The notes beneath the pieces were generated by a model that did no database searches, was not told where the DNA came from, and saw nothing but the letters and a program-made list of their open reading frames with translations. Below are positions 25,816 through 34,700 of a stretch of DNA of 38,556 bases, piece after piece. The stretch comes from Bacteroidetes bacterium UBA5697 (GTDB lineage: Bacteria > Bacteroidota > Bacteroidia > B-17B0 > Aurantibacillaceae): the NCBI GenBank assembly GCA_002420145.1, contig DIHL01000011.1:1-38556 (forward strand), in the 5' to 3' direction. The stretch's first letter is position 1. The number at the start of each line of letters is the position of its first letter. The position numbers were made by a program, and so were the translations under genes.

Positions 25816-27099
25816 ATGACTTTAGATAGAAAACAAGCACCAGATTTCAAAACCATCGATAAAATCCATATTCAACATGCCGTTGAGAATACTTTAGATA
25901 ATGGTATTAAAGTTTATACAATAGATAGTGGTTCTCAGGAATTAACTAAAATTGAATTTATTTTTAAAGCTGGAATGTATTACCAATCTCAACCTTTATT
26001 AGCATCGGCTGCTAATAATTTATTAGAGACAGGTACTAAAAATTACACAGCGAATGAATTATCAGATAATATCGATTTTTTTGGTTCTTTCTTCGAATGT
26101 GCTGTTGAGCAAGATTTTGCTTCCTTAGCGTTGTTTAGCTTAAATAAATACATTGATAAGAGTTTGCATTATGTAGAAGATATTATTAAAAATCCAACTT
26201 TTCCAAAAGATGAATTTGATATTTATATTTCCAATAAAAAACAAAAGCACTTAGTTAATTCCGAAAAAGTAAATGTATTGGCACGTCGTCGTTTTTCAGA
26301 ATTAGTATTCGGCGAAAAACATCCTTATGGTGTTACCGTTAAAAATGATGATTTTGAAAAGTTAACTTTAGATAGCGTTATTGAGTTTTATAAAACTTTT
26401 TATCATTCGGGTAACTGCACCATCATTGCCTCTGGAAAATTATCAAATGATTTATTAGAAGTATTAAATAATCGTTTTGGTAAAATGCCTTGGGGACATG
26501 TTCAAGTTGTTCCAACACCTCAAGTTAAATTAGATACAACTCAACAACAACATCACTTTATTGAAAAGTCAGATGCTATTCAGTCAGCTGTGAGGGTTGG
26601 AAGATTAATGTTTAATAAAAAAAATCCAGACTATTTTAAATTTCAAGTTTTAAATACAATTTTAGGTGGATATTTTGGTTCTCGTTTAATGGCAAACATC
26701 CGTGAAGACAAAGGATACACATATGGTATTGGAAGCGGATTAGCTTCTTTAGTAAATGGCGGTTTCTTTTATATTTCAACTGAAGTAGGAACAGATGTTA
26801 CTAAAGATACATTAAAAGAAATATACAAAGAGATTAAATTATTACGTGAAGAATTGGTTGACGCGGATGAATTAGAAACTGTTCGAAATTATGTATTAGG
26901 ACAGTTTTTAAGAAGTGTGGATGGGCCTTATTCTTTAGCGGATAAGTTTAAAGCAATTTGGGAGTTTGGTTTAGATTACGATTATTTTGAAAAATATTTT
27001 GAAGCAGTAAAAACAATCACGCCTGAAGAAATAAAAACCTTAGCAAATACATATTTGCAAGAAAAAGATTTAATAGAATTAGTTGTAGGAAAAAAGTAA
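25816..27099 (+). CDS. M16-family protein, R/Y-type subunit without zinc site
   Basis: A 427-residue protein with the M16 peptidase fold but not the active site. Where active members have HxxEH, this one reads AANNLLETG (residues 65-73; N67 to E71), so zinc cannot be held in the usual way. The second half keeps the substrate-binding motif NIREDKGYTYGIGS (R296 and Y303). In heterodimeric bacterial M16B peptidases one subunit carries HxxEH and the other this R/Y pair; the present protein matches the latter. The HxxEH partner, often adjacent in genomes, is not in this window. No signal peptide is seen, so it is probably cytosolic. TATTTTTA ends five bases before the ATG. A GT4 gene follows after five bases. 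Confidence 0.9.
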   Translation: MTLDRKQAPDFKTIDKIHIQHAVENTLDNGIKVYTIDSGSQELTKIEFIFKAGMYYQSQPLLASAANNLLETGTKNYTANELSDNIDFFGSFFECAVEQDFASLALFSLNKYIDKSLHYVEDIIKNPTFPKDEFDIYISNKKQKHLVNSEKVNVLARRRFSELVFGEKHPYGVTVKNDDFEKLTLDSVIEFYKTFYHSGNCTIIASGKLSNDLLEVLNNRFGKMPWGHVQVVPTPQVKLDTTQQQHHFIEKSDAIQSAVRVGRLMFNKKNPDYFKFQVLNTILGGYFGSRLMANIREDKGYTYGIGSGLASLVNGGFFYISTEVGTDVTKDTLKEIYKEIKLLREELVDADELETVRNYVLGQFLRSVDGPYSLADKFKAIWEFGLDYDYFEKYFEAVKTITPEEIKTLANTYLQEKDLIELVVGKK

Positions 27100-27104
27100 G
27101 TTAA

Positions 27105-28238
27105 GTGGCAAAAATTTTTATTATAGGTCCTGCTTATCCTTTACGTGGTGGTTTAGCAACGTTTGATGAATTGTTTTGCGAGGCATTTAATAAACAAGGT
27201 CATGATTGCGAAATTATTTCTTACAGTTTACAATACCCTAATTTTTTATTTCCAGGCAGTACCCAGTTTGATACAAGTGGCAATGCACCAAAACATATTA
27301 AAATTCATACACTAATAAATTCAGTTAATCCATTATCGTGGATTAAAACAGCTCGTTTTATTAAAAAACAAAAACCTGATTTTATTGTATTTCGTTTTTG
27401 GATTCCGTTTATGGGACCTGCGCTAGGAAGCATAGCTCGTATGGTTCGTAAAAGCGGTGTAAAAGTGTTAGCCATTACAGATAATGTAATACCTCACGAA
27501 ACAAGACCTGGTGATGTTGCATTTGCAAAATACTTTATCAATGCCTGTGATGGTTTTGTAACAATGAGCAAAGCTGTGATGAGTGATTTGGAGAAGTTTA
27601 CGAATACAACTCATAAAAAATATTTATTACATCCATTGTATACTTCCTTTGGTGAAAAATTAAATAAACTGGATGCACGCATGGCGCTTGGTTTGCCAGA
27701 AGATAAACAAATCGTTTTGTTTTTTGGATTGATCAGAAAATACAAAGGTTTAGATATGTTGTTGGATGCGATGAATGAATTGAAGTCTAATCCAAATATT
27801 GTGTTGGTAATAGCAGGGGAATTTTATGAAGATAAACAACCATATTTAGATTTGATAGACAACTATCAAATTCAAAATCAAGTAATAGTACACGCAAAGT
27901 TTATTGCTAACGAAGATGTAAAATTATATTTCTCTGCCACTGATTTGGTGGCATTGCCATACAGAAGCGCTACACAAAGTGGCGTTACGCAAGTATCCTT
28001 TCATTTTGAAGTGCCTACTTTAGTTACTAATGTTGGTGGTTTAGGTGAAATTATCCCAGATAAAGTAGCTGGATATGTGGTGGAATCTAATGGAGTCTCA
28101 ATAGCTGAAGGAATTAAAGATTATTTTGAGAACAACAGAATGCATTTGTTTACCGAAGGAATGATAAAAGAAAAACAAAAATATGATTGGAAAATTTTTG
28201 TTGATGAAGTGTTTGATATATTTAAAAGATTAAAATGA
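27105..28238 (+). CDS. GT4-family glycosyltransferase
   Basis: A 377-residue cytosolic or membrane-associated glycosyltransferase of the GT-B fold. The N-terminal half starts IFIIGPAYPLRGGLATF (acceptor-side loop). The C-terminal half carries VLFFGLIRKYKGLDMLLDA and, near residue 290, the nucleotide-sugar binding region LVALPYRSATQSGV followed by PTLVTNVGGLGEIIP. It uses a GTG start at 27105, five bases after the M16 stop; the conserved N-terminal strand leaves no later choice. It overlaps the next gene by four bases (ATGA), so it is translationally coupled to the sugar kinase. The sugar transferred is unknown; the kinase suggests a heptose or related surface glycan. Confidence 0.92.
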   Translation: MAKIFIIGPAYPLRGGLATFDELFCEAFNKQGHDCEIISYSLQYPNFLFPGSTQFDTSGNAPKHIKIHTLINSVNPLSWIKTARFIKKQKPDFIVFRFWIPFMGPALGSIARMVRKSGVKVLAITDNVIPHETRPGDVAFAKYFINACDGFVTMSKAVMSDLEKFTNTTHKKYLLHPLYTSFGEKLNKLDARMALGLPEDKQIVLFFGLIRKYKGLDMLLDAMNELKSNPNIVLVIAGEFYEDKQPYLDLIDNYQIQNQVIVHAKFIANEDVKLYFSATDLVALPYRSATQSGVTQVSFHFEVPTLVTNVGGLGEIIPDKVAGYVVESNGVSIAEGIKDYFENNRMHLFTEGMIKEKQKYDWKIFVDEVFDIFKRLK

Positions 28239-29260
28239 TAATTAGAAGTAAAGCACCTTTAAGAATTGGATTAGCAGGTGGAGGAACAGATGTGTCTCCT
28301 TATAGCGATATTTATGGCGGAGCCATTTTAAATGCGACGATTGATTTGTATGCATACGCAAGTCTAGAACCATTAGATAATGGTAAAATAGAATTTTGTA
28401 TTGATGGTACGGATAAATGTTTATCTGTAAAATCAGAAAAAGAATTACAGTTAATTGAAGGATTTGAATTATTTATAGGCGTCTATAATCGTATTGTTAA
28501 GGAGTATGATTTAAAACCTTTATCATTCAGATTAACTTCTTATATCGAAGCGCCTCAAGGATCTGGTTTAGGAACTTCTTCAACGATTGTTGTTTCACTA
28601 ATTGGAGCGTTTGTTGAATGGTTAAAATTACCATTAGGTAAATATGATATTGCTCGATTAGCGTATGAAATTGAACGTATTGATTTAGGAATGAGTGGTG
28701 GAAAGCAAGATCAATATGCAGCTACTTTTGGTGGTATTAATTTCATGGAGTTTTTAGAAAATGATAAAGTAATTGTAAATCCTCTACAATTAAAAGATGA
28801 AGTGTTGTATGAATTAGAATTTAATTTATTATTATACTTTACAGCTACGCAGCGTTTATCAGCTACTATTATTAACGAACAAGTTAAAAATGTAAAAGAT
28901 AAAAATGAAAAATCAGTTGATGCGATGCATAATTTAAAGGAGCAGGCACAACAAATGAAAGATAGTTTGTTACGCGGCGATTTAAATAAAATAGGTGAGA
29001 TTTTACATTTTGGTTGGATGAACAAAAAACAAATTGCTCATTCAATCAGTAATGATTTAATTGACAATGTATATACTACTGCTATTAATACTGGAGCAAC
29101 AGGAGGCAAAATATCTGGTGCTGGTGGAGGAGGCTTTATGTTTTTTTATTGCCCTGGTGTTACTAAAGTAAAAGTAGCAAGAGCTATAGAAGGCTTAGGT
29201 GGTAGAGTACAATCATTTAAATTCACAACTCAAGGCTTAACTACTTGGACGAGTTTGTAA
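28235..29260 (+). CDS. hddA: GHMP sugar kinase, likely heptose-7-phosphate kinase
   Basis: A 341-residue kinase of the GHMP superfamily. Motif 1 is RSKAPLRIGLAGGGTDVSPYSD, motif 2 (ATP loop) is EAPQGSGLGTSSTIVVS and motif 3 is GATGGKISGAGGGGFMFFY. IDLGMSGGKQDQYAATFGG is the conserved acidic substrate region of HddA-like enzymes. HddA phosphorylates D-glycero-D-manno-heptose 7-phosphate at C1 on the way to GDP-heptose for surface glycans. The exact sugar is inferred from similarity; a related fucose or mannose-type kinase is possible. The ATG overlaps the stop of the GT4 gene. Its usual partners GmhA and HddC are not in the window. Confidence 0.8.
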   Translation: MIIRSKAPLRIGLAGGGTDVSPYSDIYGGAILNATIDLYAYASLEPLDNGKIEFCIDGTDKCLSVKSEKELQLIEGFELFIGVYNRIVKEYDLKPLSFRLTSYIEAPQGSGLGTSSTIVVSLIGAFVEWLKLPLGKYDIARLAYEIERIDLGMSGGKQDQYAATFGGINFMEFLENDKVIVNPLQLKDEVLYELEFNLLLYFTATQRLSATIINEQVKNVKDKNEKSVDAMHNLKEQAQQMKDSLLRGDLNKIGEILHFGWMNKKQIAHSISNDLIDNVYTTAINTGATGGKISGAGGGGFMFFYCPGVTKVKVARAIEGLGGRVQSFKFTTQGLTTWTSL

Positions 29261-29264
29261 AATA

Positions 29265-29295
29265 AACCCTACCAGAACAAAGTTCTAGTAGGGTT
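29265..29295. terminator. Hairpin between convergent genes
   Basis: AACCCTAC (29265-29272) pairs with GTAGGGTT (29288-29295), and AGAAC pairs with GTTCT inside a one-base mismatch, with loop AAA. No T run follows on the + side; the minus side has TATTTTAC. It is probably a shared terminator, weaker than the others. Confidence 0.6.
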
Positions 29296-29339
29296 AAGGT
29301 TATTCTGTTGTTTAATTAGAAGTTACCATTTGTTATTAG

Positions 29340-30476
29340 CTATATTTTATCGTTCACAATAACATGCAATTCTATTTGAGAAAGACTAGATAACATATTG
29401 TAATTAGATTGTTGCATAATTTTACCATTCAGTATTTTTTCAATAGTATTTGGGATTTTTCTATTATCATCACACATTGAATTGTATTTGTTAATTAGTT
29501 CATTCAACTTTATTATCATTTGTTCTCCTTCTCTCCCGTCTTTAAACTCATCCTTAAGTCCTGATTCTTCTACCCACATATTATTGCTTTCGAAATCCGC
29601 AGGAATACTTTTTTGACCTAATTCATCAAAGATGATCATCTCTTTTATTTTAACACACGTTTCTTCAATATCTTTAGAAACAGTATTCAATGCATTATTT
29701 TTTTGAGTAGTATCATTTTTTATGGATTTTGACTTTTTTATCAATGCTTCATCTTGCAAATAGTTATTTGTTTTGGCAATGTGAAATTGTGTACTCGATT
29801 TTAAACTTGTTTGCAAAAAGAATACACCCGCTAACATAATTAAAATGATAGTAGTAGTGATTGTATTTATTTTATTGGCAGGATTTTTTATTCCATTAAA
29901 AAAATAGAGTGGAATAAAAACGAAACTAAAAAGGCCTAATGTTATAAACCACAAGTTACTGGCATATGGCCAGTGCATTACTTTAAACAAGCTGTATGCA
30001 CAAAACAATATGCCATTAATAACTCCAATTCCAAGTACAAGCTTTCCTCTACTTTCTGTCGTTTCACTTTTTTTAGTTAAAAAAATAAGTGGTAAGAAAA
30101 TCAAAGTCCCAATTATCATTCCTAGCATTATTAGCACAGAGGCTCCAGGCCAATGCATGAATTTAAAGAATGAGCCAATTATAAAAAATGTTGCTGCAGC
30201 GATTCCGCTATTAATCATTATCTTTTTCATAGTGTAATAGTTTTTGTAGGTTAGTAATAGGAGAGTCTCTTCTTCAATTTCCCATAATTCATCTTTATAA
30301 AATGTTTCAATGGTTTTCTTATAGAAGCTCTCGAAGTCTCCATTTTCTTCGAGATTGTTTTCAATGATACAACAAACATGATCTAATAGGTTTTGCTGCA
30401 GGCTCTCCATCTCAACGCCACGTGCACCGATGTCGTTGAGGATATAGTCTATTTGTTGATCACTGATACGGTACAT
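29340..30476 (-). CDS. PadR-linked membrane protein with two GldL-like hairpins
   Basis: A 378-residue protein of unknown function. Residues 1-80 are a soluble helical region resembling the HAAS-type domains often encoded beside PadR regulators. Residues ~85-133 and ~145-193 are two related membrane hairpins, each holding the motif FK.MHWP.A (K105-P110 and K165-P170, exactly 60 residues apart). This motif resembles the membrane part of GldL, the T9SS motor protein, though the Glu of GldL helix 2 is missing. A fifth helix (~208-222) leads to a ~155-residue C-terminal domain, probably periplasmic, ending NMLSSLSQIELHVIV. I start at the ATG at 30476; an ATG at 30536 would add 20 residues inside a hairpin. 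It follows padR after 84 bases. Confidence 0.82.
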   Translation of the reverse strand: MYRISDQQIDYILNDIGARGVEMESLQQNLLDHVCCIIENNLEENGDFESFYKKTIETFYKDELWEIEEETLLLLTYKNYYTMKKIMINSGIAAATFFIIGSFFKFMHWPGASVLIMLGMIIGTLIFLPLIFLTKKSETTESRGKLVLGIGVINGILFCAYSLFKVMHWPYASNLWFITLGLFSFVFIPLYFFNGIKNPANKINTITTTIILIMLAGVFFLQTSLKSSTQFHIAKTNNYLQDEALIKKSKSIKNDTTQKNNALNTVSKDIEETCVKIKEMIIFDELGQKSIPADFESNNMWVEESGLKDEFKDGREGEQMIIKLNELINKYNSMCDDNRKIPNTIEKILNGKIMQQSNYNMLSSLSQIELHVIVNDKI

Positions 30477-30494
30477 AATTTTAAGATTTAAGAG

Positions 30495-30548
30495 ATAAGT
30501 TGTTTGTTTTTTGATTTGAATATTTTTTTCAAACAACCAACAACTTAT
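30495..30548. repeat. Imperfect inverted repeat in the padR leader-side gap
   Basis: ATAAGTTG (30495-30502) pairs with CAACTTAT (30541-30548), while GTTGTTTG (30499-30506) pairs with CAAACAAC (30530-30537). The two pairings share bases and exclude each other. It occupies most of the gap between padR and the membrane-protein gene and could attenuate or process the joint transcript. Confidence 0.55.
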
Positions 30549-30560
30549 TTCGAATAACTT

Positions 30561-30902
30561 TTAAGCAGTCTTTGTTTTGATGTCTAACAAAAATTTCATT
30601 GTTTCCATAAAGTCAGCTAACTCGCTTACTTTTTCTTTGGTTTTGTTTTTACCACTTGGACTAAGTGTATAATATTTACGAACTCGCTTTCCAATAAATT
30701 CAGATTCTGTAGTAACCAAACCATCCGCTTCCAAAGCATGTAAAGTTGGATATAATGCTCCTTCTGTAATTTGAATTTTATCTAGCGTTAATTCTTTTAC
30801 ACGTTGTGTAATTTCATAACCATACATTTTTTTATTGTCGGCTAATAGCTTTAAAACAATTGTTTTAAGTGTTCCTTTTATTAATTCTGAAGAGTAAATC
30901 AT
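30561..30902 (-). CDS. PadR family transcriptional regulator
   Basis: A 113-residue winged-helix repressor. The family pattern is clear: LIKGTLKTIVLKLLADNKKMYGYEITQRVKE, then ITEGALYPTLHALEADGLV, then RVRKYYTLSPSGK. The C-terminal helix (KTKEKVSELADFMETMKFLL) is the dimerisation arm of short PadR-s proteins. It is upstream of the HAAS/GldL-like gene on the same strand, the arrangement in which PadR controls its own operon. The region before its ATG holds a dyad (30930-30954) overlapping its promoter and a 12-bp palindrome (30908-30919). Confidence 0.93.
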   Translation of the reverse strand: MIYSSELIKGTLKTIVLKLLADNKKMYGYEITQRVKELTLDKIQITEGALYPTLHALEADGLVTTESEFIGKRVRKYYTLSPSGKNKTKEKVSELADFMETMKFLLDIKTKTA

Positions 30903-30907
30903 GATAT

Positions 30908-30919
30908 TATAACGTTATA
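30908..30919. promoter_or_regulatory. 12-bp palindrome in padR leader
   Basis: TATAACGTTATA is a perfect 12-base palindrome 6 bases before the padR start codon (counting upstream on the minus strand). It might be a second operator half or chance in AT-rich DNA. Confidence 0.35.
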
Positions 30920-30926
30920 CTTAAGA

Positions 30927-30954
30927 CAAAGATACATAAGAATCTAATGTATCT
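30927..30954 (-). promoter_or_regulatory. padR promoter overlapped by a PadR-type operator
   Basis: AGATACAT (30930-30937) and ATGTATCT (30947-30954) form a perfect 8-bp dyad with a 9-base spacer, close to the ATGT/ACAT operators known for PadR proteins. On the minus strand TATCTTTG (30934-30927), an exact -7 box, overlaps the downstream arm, so a bound repressor would block polymerase. Confidence 0.6.
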
Positions 30955-31075
30955 GACTATTATGCTAAATTTATATCTCAAATTATTGAAAATCAGATAA
31001 ATAAAATTTAAAAGAGTTTATAAGCATATATTAACGACTCTTAAATTTTACTTAAAAATTCTTTAATTTTAGGGT

Positions 31076-31636
31076 ATGACAGAAGAAATTGTTTTAAGAG
31101 AAGCCACCTTTAGCCCAAGAGTAAAGACCTACATCTTTTTTGTAGTCTTAGTTTTTTTATGTTCAACAGTTATAGGACTTGTTCTTGTTCCATTTTGGAT
31201 TTTTGGATTGGGGCAATGGTTAAGTGGAAAATATTTTACAACACTTTCTTGTCAAATCACCAACAAAAATTTAAGATTTTCTAAAGGCTTAATTGTACAT
31301 ATCGAAAAAACCATTCCTGTAGAAAACATACAAGACTTATCTTTTGTTGGCGGACCTATCCTTCGCTACTTTGGTTTAACTTTAATTAAAATTGAAACTG
31401 CTGGTGGTGGTGGTGGGCCACATCATCAAAATATGATGAGCATGTTAGGAATTAACGATGCCGAAAGTTTTAAAACACAAATTTTATCTCAACGCGAAAT
31501 AGTAATTAATCAAAAATATGGTTATGGAAACGTCATTACGAGCGACGCGAAACAATCTCATGTTATTGATAACACTCAACTTTTAACTGATATTAAAAAC
31601 GAATTAATAGAAATTAAAAACGCTTTAAAAAAATAA
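31076..31636 (+). CDS. bPH2 (YdbS-like) membrane protein
   Basis: A 186-residue protein with two N-terminal membrane segments (YIFFVVLVFLCSTVIGLVLVPFWIFGLG) followed by a bacterial PH domain of the bPH2 type (YFTTLSCQITNKNLRFSKGLIVHIEKTIPVENIQDLSF and YFGLTLIKIETAG). The Gly-rich GGGGGPHH loop interrupts the domain near residue 115. The C-terminal helix (LLTDIKNELIEIKNALKK) is amphipathic and may form a coiled coil. Such proteins are widespread and of unclear function, possibly in envelope stress. The ATG at 31076 is preceded at four bases by TAATTTTA, a promoter-like box. It stands divergent from padR. Confidence 0.88.
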   Translation: MTEEIVLREATFSPRVKTYIFFVVLVFLCSTVIGLVLVPFWIFGLGQWLSGKYFTTLSCQITNKNLRFSKGLIVHIEKTIPVENIQDLSFVGGPILRYFGLTLIKIETAGGGGGPHHQNMMSMLGINDAESFKTQILSQREIVINQKYGYGNVITSDAKQSHVIDNTQLLTDIKNELIEIKNALKK

Positions 31637-31650
31637 GAATTACGAATTAA

Positions 31651-31693
31651 TACGAATATACGAATTGCGCATACCCAGATTCGTATATTCGTA
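31651..31693. repeat. 14-bp inverted repeat with TACGAAT units
   Basis: TACGAATATACGAA (31651-31664) pairs perfectly with TTCGTATATTCGTA (31680-31693) around a 15-base loop. A further TACGAAT unit at 31641 makes a short tandem run. It follows the bPH2 gene and may terminate it, although no T run follows. Confidence 0.65.
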
Positions 31694-31746
31694 ATAAATT
31701 GGTAATCAAAAATACATTAACTCTCATCATTTACTAAATCTAAAGA

Positions 31747-34700
31747 ATGTTCTTAATATTTGATACCGAAACAACAGGCTTACCACGCAGTTACAGCGCA
31801 CCGCTAACAGATTTTGATAATTGGCCAAGAATGGTGCAGGTAGCTTGGCAATTACATGATGCTCAAGGAAATTTAATAAATAGTAATTCTATTATCATTA
31901 AACCCGAAGGTTACACAATTCCTTTTAACGCTGTTCAAATACATGGTATTACTAACGAACGTGCTATTGAAGAAGGTCAAGATTTAAAAACTGTTTTACA
32001 AGAATTTGTAGATGTTGTTAATCAAGCTAAATACTTATGCGGACATAACATTGAGTTTGATAATAATATTATTGGAGCAGAATTATTACGTTGTGGTTTC
32101 GAAAATAGTTTAGCAGCTAAACCATTTATTGATACGAAGAACGATGAAACTACAGAATACTGTGCTATTCCTGGCGGACGTGGTGGTAAGTTTAAATGGC
32201 CAACATTAACAGAATTATATACAAAGTTATTTAATGCTTCTTTCGAAGAAGCGCATAATGCAGCATTTGACGTATTAGCAACCGGTAAAGTATTCTTCGA
32301 AATTATTAAACGAGGAATCACAAAAGTTGCCGAAGTTTCAGATTTACAAACGGTTAATTATCAAGCACCAGATTTAACTGATTTATACAAACACGAGCAA
32401 GCTTGGAAAGAGAGAAAAAATAAGAAAGCGGAACCTGCAGTCACTTCAATCGGTGTCGAGAAATCTAATGTATTAACAGACACAACGAAACTAAAATTCT
32501 CTCATTTACATAATCATACACAATTCTCGGTTCTTCAATCAACAAGTGATGTTAAAGAATTAGTAAAGAAAGCTGTGTTTTATGATATGCCAGCGGTTGC
32601 GTTAACCGATCATGGAAACATGTATGGTGCCTTTTTATTTTGGCAAGCGATTGATAAGCATAATAAAGGAGTTAAAGATCATAATGCTGCAATTGCTAAA
32701 GGAGAGAAAGAGGGCGATTTACAAAATGAATTAAAATGTATCATTGGTTGCGAATTGTTTATTTGTAAAGATCATAAAGACAAAACCAAACAAGATAATG
32801 GTTACACCCAAGTATTTATTGCGAAAAACAGATTGGGCTACCAAAATTTATCGAAGTTAAGTTCAGTTGGTTTAATTGATGGCGCTTATTATGTCCCTCG
32901 TATTGATAAAAATTTATTATTACAATACAAAGATGGATTAATTGCTACAACTGGTTCTTTATCTGCTGAGATTCCTAATTTAATTTTAAATGTTGGCGAA
33001 GAGCAAGCTGAAGAAGTGTTTGTTTGGTATAAAGAGTTATTTGGTGATGATTTTTATGTAGAATTAAATCGTCATGATTTACAAGAGGAAAATCACGTTA
33101 ATGAAGTGTTGTTGAGATTTGCTGCAAAATATAATGTAAAATACTTCGCGGCAAACAGTAATTACTACTTAGATAAAAATGGATTTGATGCACACGATAT
33201 TTTATTGTGTGTGAAAGATGGAGAAAAAAAAGCAACGCCCGTTGGTCGAGGAAGAGGCTTTAGATATGGACTACAGAACAAAGAATTTTATTTTAAATCT
33301 CCTAAAGAGATGATAGAGTTATTTGCTGATATGCCTGAAGCCATTGAAATGACCAATGAAATAGTTGCGAAGGTAGAGCAGTATAAATTAGGCCGTGATA
33401 TTTTATTACCAAAATTTGAAATTGCGCAAGATTTTATTGATGCTAATGTTGAAGAAATTAATGCGTCTCATCAACGCATTATTGCTTTAAAAGAAAAAGG
33501 TTGGGCTGAGAAAAATTTATCTCCAGAAGCCATTGAAGTTCAAAAGGCTGAGATGCGAGTAATTGCCGAGCAGTTTATTTACATGTCGCATTTAACTTGG
33601 GAAGGCGCTCATAAGCGTTATCCAGACATGTCAGATTCTACTAAAGAACGTATCGCTTTTGAATTAGCTACCATTGAAAGAATGGGTTATCCTGGTTACT
33701 TTTTAATTGTAGCGGATTTCATTGCAGAAGCTCGTAAAATGGGAGTAGCGGTTGGTCCTGGTCGTGGTTCGGCAGCTGGTTCTGCTATTGCGTATTGTTT
33801 ATGGATTACTAACGTTGACCCTATTAAGTTCGATTTACTATTTGAGCGTTTCTTAAATCCAGATCGTATCAGTATGCCCGATATAGATATTGACTTTGAT
33901 GATGAAGGGCGTGATAAAGTGATTAAATACGTTATCGATAAATATGGTTTTAATCAAGTAGCTCAAATTATTACCTATGGTACGATGGGTGGTAAATCCG
34001 CTATTAAAGATACAGCCAGGGTTTTAGATTTGCCATTAGAAGATTCTAATAATTTATCTAAAGCATTTCCTGATAGTTTAGATGCTAAATTGAAAAAGTT
34101 GTTGAAACCAGGCGGCATCGATCAAAAATATTTAGATGGCATTAAAGATAAGCGCGAAGTAGTTGAACAATCACACAACTTTAGAAAATTAGCTGAAGGT
34201 AATTCACCACAAGCAGCAGTTTTAAAACAGGCTTATGAATTAGAGGGTTGTTTACGAAATGTAGGTATTCATGCCTGCGGTGTGATTATCACGCCAGATG
34301 ACATGGTAAAGTTTGTGCCTGTTACTAAAGCAAAAGATAGTGACATGCTCGTTACTCAGTTTGATAACTCAGTAGCAGAAAGTGCTGGTTTATTAAAAAT
34401 GGACTTCTTGGGTTTAAGAACCTTAACCATTATTAAAGATGCGATTAGTTATATTAAAATAAATCACGGCGTTGATATCGATATTGACACCATAGATTTA
34501 GAAGATAAAAAAACTTACGAATTATTTCAACGAGGCGAAACAAACGGTGTGTTTCAGTATGAGAGTGCTGGTATGCAAAAATCTTTAAAAGATCTGAAAC
34601 CAGATACCTTCAATGATTTAATTGCGATGAATGCCTTGTATCGTCCAGGTCCAATTGCCTACATTCCAAATTATATTAATCGTAAACACGGTAAAGAGCC

